Shown: piece after piece, positions 17,563 through 25,428 of the stretch
How the letters are laid out: every line of letters starts with the position of its first letter
How positions within the stretch are numbered: position 1 is the stretch's first letter
Source of the DNA: Bradyrhizobium sp. Ec3.3
Lineage (GTDB): Bacteria > Pseudomonadota > Alphaproteobacteria > Rhizobiales > Xanthobacteraceae
Direction of reading: 5' to 3'
DNA: 61,642 nt
Assembly: GCF_000472925.1 (NCBI RefSeq)
Contig: NZ_AXAS01000051.1
Location: 158 to 61,799 of the forward strand
Program-made: the position numbers and the translations under genes
The notes under the pieces: generated by a model
What the model was told of the DNA's origin: nothing
Database searches by the model: none
Seen by the model: the letters and a program-made list of their open reading frames with translations, nothing else

Positions 17563-17757
17563 TCAATCATGCTCCTCGAGTTGGGCCGCCGTGCCGTGAA
17601 CCGGGCAATTCGCGTCAGGCGCGACCAGCATCCCGGACGGCTCCAGCTCATCCGTCTTGGAGTCGTGCGAGAACACCTGGCAGGTGCAGCCGAGCTCGAT
17701 CGCCTCTGCCGTTCCAGGTTTTGGTAGCGCGCCGTCCGGTGTTGCAGGTACTCGCAT
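17563..17757 (-). CDS. Small Cys-containing hypothetical protein
   Basis: A 64-residue protein with pattern LPKPGTAEAIELGCTCQVF near the start and NCPVHG near the end. The four residues of CxC plus CPVH could bind a metal such as zinc (inference). Similar short LPKPG/GCTC/CPxHG proteins occur widely as unannotated genes in alphaproteobacteria. GGGAGG lies 5 nt before the ATG at 17757, a strong ribosome binding site that sets the start. The frame continues open upstream but there it runs antisense to the VOC gene. Function unknown. Confidence 0.65.
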   Translation of the reverse strand: MRVPATPDGALPKPGTAEAIELGCTCQVFSHDSKTDELEPSGMLVAPDANCPVHGTAAQLEEHD

Positions 17758-17868
17758 CAGGACCTCCCGCCTGTTGGACGTCCGCATCTCCCCGCAATGC
17801 GAAACATTGGCCATCGTCAATCGTTTCATCAGCGCTCTAATATCTCCCAATCCACGGGGAGCGCCACC

Positions 17869-18222
17869 ATGATCGAGAGCATCAGCGCCATCACGCTTGC
17901 CACCCATGACATGGCGCGCGCCGTCGGCTTTTACCGTTCGCTGGGCTTTGAGATTCTGCACGGCGGCGAAGCCCAGGCGTTCACGAGCTTCCGCGCCGGT
18001 CCAGGCTATCTCAACCTGATCGCCCAGCCGGCGGACAAGCGCTGGTCCTGGTGGGGCCGCGTCATCTTCTACGTCGCCGACGTCGATGCCATCCATCAGC
18101 GCGCGCTCACGGCAGGATGGCAGCCATCGACCGCGCCGCGCGATGCCGAATGGGGCGAGCGCTACTTCCATCTCACCGACCCTGACGGCCACGAGCTCAG
18201 TTTTGCAAGGCCGTTGTCCTGA
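17869..18222 (+). CDS. VOC (glyoxalase/bleomycin-resistance fold) family protein
   Basis: A 117-residue single-module VOC protein: ISAITLATHDMARAVGFYRS at the start, then LGFEILHGG, FYVADVDAIHQRAL, and the closing FHLTDPDGHELSFARP, which supplies a typical Glu metal ligand. Two such modules are usually needed, so it probably acts as a homodimer. GGGGA lies 8 nt before the ATG at 17869. VOC members include glyoxalases, dioxygenases and resistance proteins; nothing here selects one. Confidence 0.82.
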   Translation: MIESISAITLATHDMARAVGFYRSLGFEILHGGEAQAFTSFRAGPGYLNLIAQPADKRWSWWGRVIFYVADVDAIHQRALTAGWQPSTAPRDAEWGERYFHLTDPDGHELSFARPLS

Positions 18223-18345
18223 CCCGATAAGTCACGCCCGCTGACGTTCCCCAATGGGCAGGTGCGCCGTCTCAGCCGCTGTGGCAAGTTCGTCGCGGTT
18301 TCCTCATGCGAGAATTGTATCAGGCTCTAACCAGGGAGGACGACC

Positions 18346-18639
18346 ATGGTGGCCTATGTCGTGCTGGGAAACTTCACTGATCAGGGAATCCGCAACGTCA
18401 AGGACTCGCCGAAGCGGGCCGACGCTTTCAAGGAAATGGCCAAGACGTTCGGCGTGACCGTGAAGGAGCTCGTCTGGACGCAAGGGCGATATGACTTTGT
18501 GACCCTTCTGGAGGCTCCAGATGAGCCGGCCGTGATGTCACTCAGTCTCAGTCTCGGCGCACTCGGCAATGTCCGTACCGAGACACTGCGCGCGTATTCG
18601 GCGGCGGATATGACGAAGATCGTCGGCAAAATGCTCTGA
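18346..18639 (+). CDS. GYD domain-containing protein
   Basis: A 97-residue protein of the GYD family: YVVLGNFTDQGIRNVKDSPKR at the start and a central WTQGRYDFVTLLEAPDEPAV, the place where the family name motif (G-x-Y-D) sits. The fold is related to dimeric alpha-beta barrels. Function of the family is unknown. AGGGAGG lies 6-7 nt before the ATG. It is followed by the convergent serine protease-like gene. Confidence 0.85.
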   Translation: MVAYVVLGNFTDQGIRNVKDSPKRADAFKEMAKTFGVTVKELVWTQGRYDFVTLLEAPDEPAVMSLSLSLGALGNVRTETLRAYSAADMTKIVGKML

Positions 18640-18759
18640 GATTTGAGTTCGCGTGGGCGCGACTGCAGCGGACCGGGATGGCGATCCCGGAGCCGCGGCC
18701 TCATTGTCGTCAGTCGGCATGCATCCGCAGCTTACCGATCCGAGGGGCAGCCCGACGTT

Positions 18760-19686
18760 CTATTTTGCTACAGACAGACGCACGGCCGCCACGAGGCTGT
18801 CCTTAAACTCGCCCTTCAAGGTAACAAACAAGCTCGACCATTTCCGGCTCCTGAACTCGCAGCCGCCCCGTGGACAATATTCTTTATCTCGATAGTCTCC
18901 GAAAACGACGCCAAGTAGGGTCATTCGACGACCCCACAGACGAAACAGGGCGCTACCCGATGCCCCGACTTCGAACTCGCAGTTCGTTTCAAATGTCTGC
19001 CAATCCCTTACGTCGCGTATTTGGCACTCCTGTATCGTCTTGTTGAACGGCCCGTCCTTGTCCGTCTTTCCTGTGGCTTCGATATCATAACCGACAACCG
19101 CCAGGACACGCTCCAGCTCCACCAAAATTTCGGGCTGTTCATAGATTTCGTATGGCGTCACGTCTGCGGGAAATGCGAGTTTTGCGACCGCCCAATCGGC
19201 GCTACCCTGTCTCGGTGCACTGTCGATGCATGGGCCCATCCATAGGGTCGCTGACAAGGGAACGGTCCGCATCTGCGCTCCCAGATAGTACTCGAATGTA
19301 CACTTGTCAGGCGACGTCCGAAGCTTGCAAGTGTCCCGAAACGCATGAGCTACCGTCGTGATCACGTCGCGCGCTCCGGTCACTTGAGCTCTACTAGCTC
19401 CACCGGGACACCGTAAGATTCCACTTGCCGCAAAGCGGCTTCCAACCTCATCTGCAGAGAGACTGTTTGCTTCTGCGTACCCCTCTTCCGTCATTCGCCG
19501 GTTTCTATCCGCCAAGGCAACAGTGACTATCGGCTGCATGGGATGATCGTTGATAGTTTCATGGCCGTTGTAGAAGGACGCTGACACGCGGTCGGTACCA
19601 AGTCGCCGCATCTCCAATGAACCAACCTCGTTGTTTCCAGAAACAAGAAGGAGAACGCAAGGCAGGATGAACGCGCAATTCCTCAT
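18760..19686 (-). CDS. Trypsin-like serine protease, exported (S1/V8-like)
   Basis: From ATG 19686 the protein has 308 residues and begins with a hydrophobic signal-like stretch (CAFILPCVLLLVSG). The catalytic triad can be placed by eye: His114 in TTVAHAF, Asp164 in SADWAVAKL, Ser243 in VGASGSALF. The GxSGS context is closer to V8/glutamyl-endopeptidase-type proteases than to GDSGGP trypsins. Six or more cysteines suggest disulfides and an extracytoplasmic location. The open frame extends to 19830, but the extension lacks a clear signal. Codon use is noticeably less GC-biased than the neighbours, which suggests horizontal acquisition. Substrate unknown. Confidence 0.7.
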   Translation of the reverse strand: MRNCAFILPCVLLLVSGNNEVGSLEMRRLGTDRVSASFYNGHETINDHPMQPIVTVALADRNRRMTEEGYAEANSLSADEVGSRFAASGILRCPGGASRAQVTGARDVITTVAHAFRDTCKLRTSPDKCTFEYYLGAQMRTVPLSATLWMGPCIDSAPRQGSADWAVAKLAFPADVTPYEIYEQPEILVELERVLAVVGYDIEATGKTDKDGPFNKTIQECQIRDVRDWQTFETNCEFEVGASGSALFRLWGRRMTLLGVVFGDYRDKEYCPRGGCEFRSRKWSSLFVTLKGEFKDSLVAAVRLSVAK

Positions 19687-19877
19687 CACTTGAAGTAACC
19701 CCGGCATAAAGAATATGAGAGAGCTTTGGCTGAAACAAAGGGTGTGAAATCGCTTTCGAAAGCAGCAACGGCCGACTTCGTTTTTGCAATCCATCTCGTC
19801 TTCTTGGTGGCACCGTAATCGTGCGCTCACGGGACGAAGTGTAACAGCCCGAGCCGGGCCTTCAAGGCATCCTCAGC

Positions 19878-20906
19878 TCAGCGGTCCGCGGTGCAGCCGG
19901 GCAGATCGAACAGCGCCGTGAGCCCGCATTTCGAAGTCAGCATCTTGTCGCCGTCGTGACCGATGCCGGCGACGTCGAACAGCTTGTGATTGGGCGTGCC
20001 GTGGTCGCGTCCGGCCATTGCGTCCGCATAGGCGTGGCCGCGGGCGTAGCGATAGGGTCCTTGCGCTTTCGCCATGCAGCTGTTGTCGAGCGCTGGATGC
20101 TCTGGATTGGTGTCGAGCGTGCCGAGCAGATAGATCACCTCGCGCTCGACATAGCGCTGCTCGAGCGCGGCGGACGTTGCATCGCTCAGATAAGGCGGGC
20201 GATCGTTCATACCGTATTTCCAGTTGTCGTAGCCGGGACAGGAAGCGGCGATCGACGGCTCCGGCCGCTCCGCGCTGAAATATGCGTAGGACGATGGATT
20301 GGCGACGACGTAGCGCACCTCGATGTGTTGGCGCGACAGTTTCGCTTCGCCCCTGCCTGCGATGGCATAGCGCTGCGCGACCTGGCCGCCGCCGGAATGA
20401 CCGGCGACCACGACCTGCTTGAGATTCGGGAAGATGCGCCGGTCGCCAAACCTGGCGAGGATCGCATCGAGCGCCTCGAACGAGGAGGCCGGGCTCGGTG
20501 CGAGCGCGGCCTCGCCGCCCTCCCACCCCTCCAGCGACCAGCGCAGCGTCTCGTCAGGCAACTTGTACGCATCGATATCGACCTGCGCCAGAAACTGCGG
20601 AACGATCATGATGGTGGCCCGGCCCTCGTCGCTGGCCGCCGCTTGCGCCGTCCGCGCCGACTTGTAATAGACATCCGCATTGCGCAGGCGCCCGTGCAGC
20701 ACGATGACGGCGCGGGTGATCGATGGCAGCGGCAGCGCCCAATCGCTGGAGAGATAAAGTGGCAGGACGGCGTGATCGCCGACCGCAAGGCGCGCATCGG
20801 CGACCGCCTTCACCGGCGCAAGGTTGGGCGTGGCCTCATCGGCGGCATTCGCGTGACACGACAGCAGCGCCAACGCGATCGTTGCGACAAATGTCCGCCA
20901 TTTCAT
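19878..20906 (-). CDS. Exported alpha/beta hydrolase
   Basis: A 342-residue protein starting with a signal peptide (KWRTFVATIALALLSCHANA). The alpha/beta hydrolase core shows strand AVIVLHGRLRNADVYY, the nucleophile elbow VAGHSGGGQVAQRYA, an acid candidate in LLGTLDTNPEHP, and a C-terminal GIGHDGDKML supplying His. This resembles fungal/bacterial secreted hydrolases of unknown substrate. The ATG 20906 matches the signal peptide start; the in-frame sequence upstream to 21020 is not signal-like. A periplasmic esterase or carbohydrate esterase activity is plausible. Confidence 0.78.
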   Translation of the reverse strand: MKWRTFVATIALALLSCHANAADEATPNLAPVKAVADARLAVGDHAVLPLYLSSDWALPLPSITRAVIVLHGRLRNADVYYKSARTAQAAASDEGRATIMIVPQFLAQVDIDAYKLPDETLRWSLEGWEGGEAALAPSPASSFEALDAILARFGDRRIFPNLKQVVVAGHSGGGQVAQRYAIAGRGEAKLSRQHIEVRYVVANPSSYAYFSAERPEPSIAASCPGYDNWKYGMNDRPPYLSDATSAALEQRYVEREVIYLLGTLDTNPEHPALDNSCMAKAQGPYRYARGHAYADAMAGRDHGTPNHKLFDVAGIGHDGDKMLTSKCGLTALFDLPGCTADR

Positions 20907-21137
20907 TGCCAAAAATCCTCTCCGCGCGAAGGCTTGACTTGGAGCCCTCTTGACTTGAAGCCTTCTTGCAACTCTATGCGCATCGCGTGCCATGCCGCTG
21001 TGACTGGCCGGCCACGTCAAGCAAAAAATGTCAGCAATGCAGCCATGAAAATGTCGGGTTCCATGGGTGACAAGTGGCTGGAAACAGGCGAAAATTCGAC
21101 TGAATCAGTTGAGTTCCACAAAGATTGCATCTGTTGA

Positions 21138-21734
21138 ATGTCGTTCGTGATCGCTTCGCGTAGCGCGAGATTGTTGCTTGGCTTGACTGCAGGGCTCGCC
21201 CTGCTGATGCCCGCGCATGCCCATGCGCAATGGTGGAAACGCGCGCCGGGCGATTTCGAGGAATGCGCCGACCGGGCCGAGAAATACGCAACCAGGCAGG
21301 AGAAGACGGCGGCGCTCGCCGAGTGCAACGCCAAATTCGCCGGCCGCCGCAAGGCGGGTGGCGGGTACACCTACTACGACTTCCTCCAGGATCGCAGCTT
21401 CGATATCGCCGGTCCCAATCCGACGCCGGAGGAACAGAAGAAGATCGACGAATCCTACGCCGCCTATCTCGCCAATCAGCGCCGTGCCAACCTGGCTGCC
21501 GAAGCCGCCGCCAAACAGCAGCAACAGCAGGAGCAACGGCAACAGCAAGTCCAGCAGGTTGCACTCCGCACCGAGGCCGAGCGCGTGCCGGTTCCGGTCG
21601 AGCGGCCCAAACAGCCGCGGCCGAAGGCATGCACCAAGGGCTCGTTCTCCTGCGAATGGCCGCGGCTGTCGGAGAGCTTGAACGAACTGAAGAAGCTGTT
21701 CAGCCCCACGCCGAGCAAGGCGAAGAAGGGGTGA
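21138..21734 (+). CDS. Exported Gln-rich coiled-coil protein of unknown function
   Basis: A 198-residue protein. A signal peptide (LLLGLTAGLALLMPAHAHA) is followed by a Cys-containing domain (FEECADRAEKYA, ALAECNAKFAG) and YYDFLQDRSFDIAGPNPTPEE. A Gln/Glu-rich coil (AAKQQQQQEQRQQQVQQV, about residues 127-144) links to a C-terminal KACTKGSFSCEWPRLSE segment with two more cysteines. Low-complexity Gln repeats suggest an extended linker in the periplasm. I do not recognise the family beyond similar rhizobial hypotheticals. Confidence 0.7.
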   Translation: MSFVIASRSARLLLGLTAGLALLMPAHAHAQWWKRAPGDFEECADRAEKYATRQEKTAALAECNAKFAGRRKAGGGYTYYDFLQDRSFDIAGPNPTPEEQKKIDESYAAYLANQRRANLAAEAAAKQQQQQEQRQQQVQQVALRTEAERVPVPVERPKQPRPKACTKGSFSCEWPRLSESLNELKKLFSPTPSKAKKG

Positions 21735-21788
21735 AGCCCTCGCGCCGTCCCTGCGAGCCGGGGTCGGGCACTCTCCTTACCCTCCGCC

Positions 21789-21896
21789 GTCATCGCCCGA
21801 CTTGATCAGGCGATCCGGTATTCCAGAGACGACTTTGATTGAATCGATAGGCCGCCGCGTACTGGATTCCCCGCTTTCTCGGGGAATGACAGCGGA
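21789..21896. repeat. Dispersed repeat, copy 1 (pair with 60900-61005)
   Basis: Begins GTCATCGCCCG and ends GAATGACAGCGGA. It shares order, spacing and much of its sequence with 60900-61005, including GGCGATCC and GCGTACTGGAT. Internal complementary blocks allow a long hairpin. It lies between two convergent genes. Confidence 0.75.
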
Positions 21897-21955
21897 GCGT
21901 GTAGCCTCGAGCCTCGTCCAACTGGCCTTGATAAGCCACAACATCCTGCGGCGCA

Positions 21956-22168
21956 TCAGTTCGTATGCTTCTTCCTGGTCCGCTTCTGCGTGGTCGCCGG
22001 CGGATTGGTCGGTGCAACCGTCGTCGTGCCGCTTGGCGCCGATCGGCTCTCCTGCAACCGCCTGTCGTAGCCGGGCGACGGTGTGACGGTCGGCGGACGG
22101 GCCTGCGCGAGGGTGGATGCACCGCAGAGCATCGCAACCGCAATCGCCGTCATCGGAACGGGTTTCAT
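21956..22168 (-). CDS. Small exported protein of unknown function
   Basis: A 70-residue protein: signal peptide (MKPVPMTAIAVAMLCGASTLAQA) followed by a short Pro/Thr/Ser-rich mature part ending in a basic tail KRTRKKHTN. GGAGG lies 7 nt before ATG 22168; a second ATG two codons upstream is too close to that site. Composition suggests a disordered periplasmic peptide. It lies 26 bases after the ketopantoate-reductase-like gene on the same strand. No function can be assigned. Confidence 0.5.
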   Translation of the reverse strand: MKPVPMTAIAVAMLCGASTLAQARPPTVTPSPGYDRRLQESRSAPSGTTTVAPTNPPATTQKRTRKKHTN

Positions 22169-22194
22169 CGGCATGCCTCCGGTCGGACCGGCTC

Positions 22195-23202
22195 TCACCC
22201 ACCGCCCCGGATCTGCTGCGGCGTCAGGCGCGGCGGGCCGTTGCCCGCGCTCTCAGCCTGCCTGATCAGCGCAGCAATGCGGCGGCACAGCGGCACGTCC
22301 ACGCCGTGCTGGTCCGCCAGCGCGATGATCGCCCCTTGCAGATAGTCGATCTCGGTCTTGCGTCGCTGCTTCAGATCCTGCCACATCGAGGAGCGTGCCT
22401 CGGGATCGATCTTCATGGTCCGCCCCAGGATCACGTTGAAGATCATGTCGGGCAGTCGCAGCAGGGTCGGCGTCCAGCGCGGCGGTATCGGCGTCGCCGA
22501 CACCGGGTTGATGCCAGCCGCCGTCATCGCCGCAAGCCCCTCGGCCATCTGGTCCGCGAACAGCCTTCGCCAGTCCCGGTTCGCAAGCTGCGCGGCAAGC
22601 GGCATGTCGGACAACGCGCTGAGCGCATTGTTCAGATTGATGACCAGCTTGCCCCATTGCACGCCGGTGATGTCCGCGCTCGCGCGCATCGCGAGCCCCG
22701 GCACGGACAGCGTCGCAGCGGTATCGGCCTGATCCTTCTCGACATGAATGTCGCCCGAGGTCGAACGGTGGAAGCGCCCCTCGCCCATCGCGATCACGTT
22801 GAACGGCACCATGCCCGCGAGCACACGCCGCCCCGGCAGCTTGTCGCGCAGGATCCCCACATTGCCGACGCCGTTCTGCAAGGAGACGATGACGGCATCG
22901 TCCGGCGCGTTCCGGGCGATCAGCTCGGCGACCTCAGTCGTGTCGGCGCTCTTCACCGTCACCAAGACCACGCCAACACGGTGAAAAATCGAGGCATCTT
23001 CCGACAGCGCGAGCTGGCCTGCGGAGAGCCGCCGCTCGGATCCGTCGAAATCGGTCAGGCGCAGGCCGAACCGCTCGATCTCGGTCTTCACCCGCGGCCG
23101 CACCAGGAGTGCCACGCGGCGGCCGGCGGCCGCGAGCATGCCGCCGACGAAGCAGCCGATGGCCCCCGCGCCCGCCACGGCGATCGGTCGATCCGTCACC
23201 AT
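22195..23202 (-). CDS. 2-dehydropantoate 2-reductase-like (ApbA/PanE family)
   Basis: A 335-residue ApbA/PanE protein: Rossmann motif AVAGAGAIGCFVGG, cofactor loop VALLVRP, VKSADT and QNGVGN in the substrate cleft, and the central helix GVQWGKLVINLNNALSAL with the conserved Lys. The C-terminus is long, ending in PPRLTPQQIRGGG. It differs clearly from the paralogue at 3482, so the two probably act on different 2-oxo acids; which, if either, serves pantothenate synthesis is open. AGGAG lies 3-4 nt before ATG 23202. Confidence 0.82.
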   Translation of the reverse strand: MVTDRPIAVAGAGAIGCFVGGMLAAAGRRVALLVRPRVKTEIERFGLRLTDFDGSERRLSAGQLALSEDASIFHRVGVVLVTVKSADTTEVAELIARNAPDDAVIVSLQNGVGNVGILRDKLPGRRVLAGMVPFNVIAMGEGRFHRSTSGDIHVEKDQADTAATLSVPGLAMRASADITGVQWGKLVINLNNALSALSDMPLAAQLANRDWRRLFADQMAEGLAAMTAAGINPVSATPIPPRWTPTLLRLPDMIFNVILGRTMKIDPEARSSMWQDLKQRRKTEIDYLQGAIIALADQHGVDVPLCRRIAALIRQAESAGNGPPRLTPQQIRGGG

Positions 23203-23390
23203 GTGCTCCTGAAACCGCTTGCCGCTTTCGACAGCGGCGTTGACCAGACCTTCATTATTTGACCTTCGATAGCAAAGGCCGCGCCGCTTGCCCATCGGCC
23301 GCTGCGGTTGCGGTGCGACCGCCTTGTAACCGTCATGAGAGCCCCATATGTTTTCGCCCCGGGGGGCAGGTTCAGCGGCAGGAGAGCACC

Positions 23391-23993
23391 ATGGGTCTAC
23401 TCGACGTCCTCAACGGCATGCAGAACGGCCCGCGCGGGTCAAGCACGCCGAGCTCGCAAAGCTCGCAAGAATCCTCCGGCGGCATGTCGCCGATGAGCAT
23501 GGCAATCCTTGGTCTGTTGGCGTGGAAAGCGTTCAAGCATTTGACGGCAGGCCAGGGTGACGCGGCGCCGCAATCGTCGCCACTGCCGCCGCCCACGCCG
23601 GCGAATGCGGGCGGGCAAGCGCTTCCGGGCGGCGCGCCCGGCGGCGGCGGGCTTAGTGATGTGCTGAAGGGCGGCCTCGGCGGCCTGCTCGCGGGCGGCG
23701 CGGCCGGCAGCGTGCTCAGTGGCGGGCTCGGCGATCTCCTCAACCAGCTCCAGCAAGGCGGTCATGGCGAAACCGCGAATTCCTGGGTCGGCAAGGGCGA
23801 GAACAAGCCGATCGCACCGGGCGATCTCGCCAATGCGCTCGGCGCCGACCAGATCCAGAGCCTGTCAGCCCAGAGCGGCCTGTCGCGTGACGAGCTTCTG
23901 TCCGGTCTCAGCCAGTATCTGCCGAAGGTGATCGATCACCTGACGCCGGATGGACGGCTGCCGACCGAGAACGAGCTGTCTGGCCGAATCTGA
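23391..23993 (+). CDS. YidB family (DUF937) protein
   Basis: A 200-residue protein. The start MGLLDVLNGMQNGP is typical of the YidB group, followed by a Ser/Gln/Pro-rich linker and a Gly-rich stretch (GGGLSDVLKGGLGGLLAGG). The C-terminal half holds the conserved globular part: NSWVGKGENKPIAPGDLANA, LGADQIQSLSAQSGLSRDEL and a Leu-rich helix before LTPDGRLP. AGGAG precedes the ATG at 23391. Function of the family is unknown; it is soluble except for one possible hydrophobic helix near residues 36-50. Confidence 0.8.
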   Translation: MGLLDVLNGMQNGPRGSSTPSSQSSQESSGGMSPMSMAILGLLAWKAFKHLTAGQGDAAPQSSPLPPPTPANAGGQALPGGAPGGGGLSDVLKGGLGGLLAGGAAGSVLSGGLGDLLNQLQQGGHGETANSWVGKGENKPIAPGDLANALGADQIQSLSAQSGLSRDELLSGLSQYLPKVIDHLTPDGRLPTENELSGRI

Positions 23994-24041
23994 CCGAGCT
24001 CTGACGTCAGTCGTATCGTTGCTGCAAGGGGAGTTGCGAAC

Positions 24042-24308
24042 ATGGGCGGGATTATCTGGGTCATCATCGTCGGTTTCGTCGCCGGCCTCATCGCGCGCTG
24101 GCTGATGCCGGGACCGAAAAATCCGCAGGGCTTCATCCTCACCACCGTCCTCGGCATCGTCGGCGCGTTTCTGGCGACGTTTATCGGCCAGGCCATCGGC
24201 CATTACAGCCTGGACCAGGGTGCCGGCTTCATCACCGCCACGATCGGCGCGGTGGTGGTGCTGTTCATCTGGCACCGCCTGGTGGCAAGCGGCGTGATCA
24301 AGGGTTGA
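24042..24308 (+). CDS. GlsB/YeaQ/YmgE family stress-response membrane protein
   Basis: An 88-residue protein with three hydrophobic segments and the family motif FVAGLIARWLMPGP near the start. It ends in a basic GVIKG tail. AAGGGGAG lies about 8 nt before the ATG. These transglycosylase-associated proteins are small inner-membrane proteins often induced by stress; mechanism is unknown. It follows the YidB-like gene by 48 bases in the same direction, so co-transcription is likely. Confidence 0.88.
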   Translation: MGGIIWVIIVGFVAGLIARWLMPGPKNPQGFILTTVLGIVGAFLATFIGQAIGHYSLDQGAGFITATIGAVVVLFIWHRLVASGVIKG

Positions 24309-24320
24309 CGCCTATACTCC

Positions 24321-24399
24321 GTCATTCCGGGGCGATGCGTCAGCATCGAACCCGGAATCTCGAGATTCCGGGTTCACGCTTCGCGTGTCCCGGAATGAC
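24321..24399. repeat. Dispersed palindromic repeat (GTCATTCCGGGG type)
   Basis: Ends are GTCATTCCGGGGCG and CCCGGAATGAC, near-complementary, with an inner CCCGGAATCT/AGATTCCGGG palindrome. The same ends recur at 32620-32720 and, truncated, near 54662. It sits between convergent genes and may end transcription. Confidence 0.75.
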
Positions 24400-24404
24400 A
24401 TCAA

Positions 24405-25190
24405 TCACGTAATCAAATGCAGACCGGCATCCATGCGCACGATCTCGCCGGTCATGTTGCTGGAGGCCGGCGTCGCCAGGAAGCAGACGAGCTGTGCGAT
24501 GTCGTCGGCGCTTGAGGCGACGTTGAGCGGCACCTTCGCGACCACGTTGTCGCGGACCTGCTTGGCGGCATCCTCGCCGCGGCCCTTGGTGAACCAGGGC
24601 GTGTCGATATAGCCGGGGCAAACGGTGTTGACGCGGATCAGCGGCGCAAGCGCGCGCGCCAGCGAGAGCGTGATGGTGTTGAGCGCGCCCTTGCTTGCGG
24701 CATAGGCGATCGATGACCCGACGCCGCTGATGCCGGCAACCGAGGAGACGTTCACCACCGCCGACGCCCGCCCCGAGGCGTTCGCGCCGGCCTCGAGCAG
24801 CTTGCGCGCCGCACGCACCATCTGGAACGGACCGATAGTGTTGACGCCATAGAGCCGCTGAAAATCTTCGGCCGACAAACCGTCGAGATTGGCGTGAGCG
24901 ACGTGCTTGGTCGTGCCGGCATTGTTGACGAGCGCGTCGAGCCGGCCCCAGGCCTCCGCCGCCGCGACGATCCTGCGGCAATCCTCGTCGCGCGAGACAT
25001 CGCCCTGTGCGATCACGACCTCGGCTGCGCCTGCCTTGCGGCAGACCTCCGCGGTGGCCTCGGCTTCTTTCTGGCTCGAGGAATAGTTGATGACGAGCCG
25101 CGCTCCGCTTCGCGCGAGAATCTCCGCGGTCGCCGCCCCAAGGCCGGATGCGGACCCCGTCACGATTGCGCACAAGCCGTCCTTTGCCAT
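24405..25190 (-). CDS. Short-chain dehydrogenase/reductase
   Basis: A 261-residue classical SDR: cofactor motif TGSASGLGAATA near the start, NNAG in the middle, catalytic Ser in VVNVSSVAG and YAASK for the Tyr/Lys pair. The loop VINYSSSQKEA after the second strand, with no acidic residue at its end, leans towards NADP(H). ATG 25190 has AGAGG at 8 nt. It is divergent from the acyl-CoA dehydrogenase pair at 25429 and probably belongs to the same catabolic module, oxidising a hydroxyl to a ketone; FabG-like 3-oxoacyl reduction is the alternative. Confidence 0.88.
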   Translation of the reverse strand: MAKDGLCAIVTGSASGLGAATAEILARSGARLVINYSSSQKEAEATAEVCRKAGAAEVVIAQGDVSRDEDCRRIVAAAEAWGRLDALVNNAGTTKHVAHANLDGLSAEDFQRLYGVNTIGPFQMVRAARKLLEAGANASGRASAVVNVSSVAGISGVGSSIAYAASKGALNTITLSLARALAPLIRVNTVCPGYIDTPWFTKGRGEDAAKQVRDNVVAKVPLNVASSADDIAQLVCFLATPASSNMTGEIVRMDAGLHLIT

Positions 25191-25428
25191 CCGGTTATCC
25201 TCTCTTGTCTTCAATGCCAGCGGTCCTGTTTAGCGAGTTTGCGGACGGCTGCAAATCGATCAAACTCCGCTAAGCGGAATTAGTCTTTTGGCCCATGCCC
25301 GCGCCGCAGGCGGACCTGCGATCAACGCTTGTCAGGGCCGTGGCTTTTTCCGATCATCCGGCGCAAGAAGAGAGCTGCGCACCCGCTCAAAAAGACGGAT
25401 GCGCCAAGGACAAAACACGGGGAACGCT

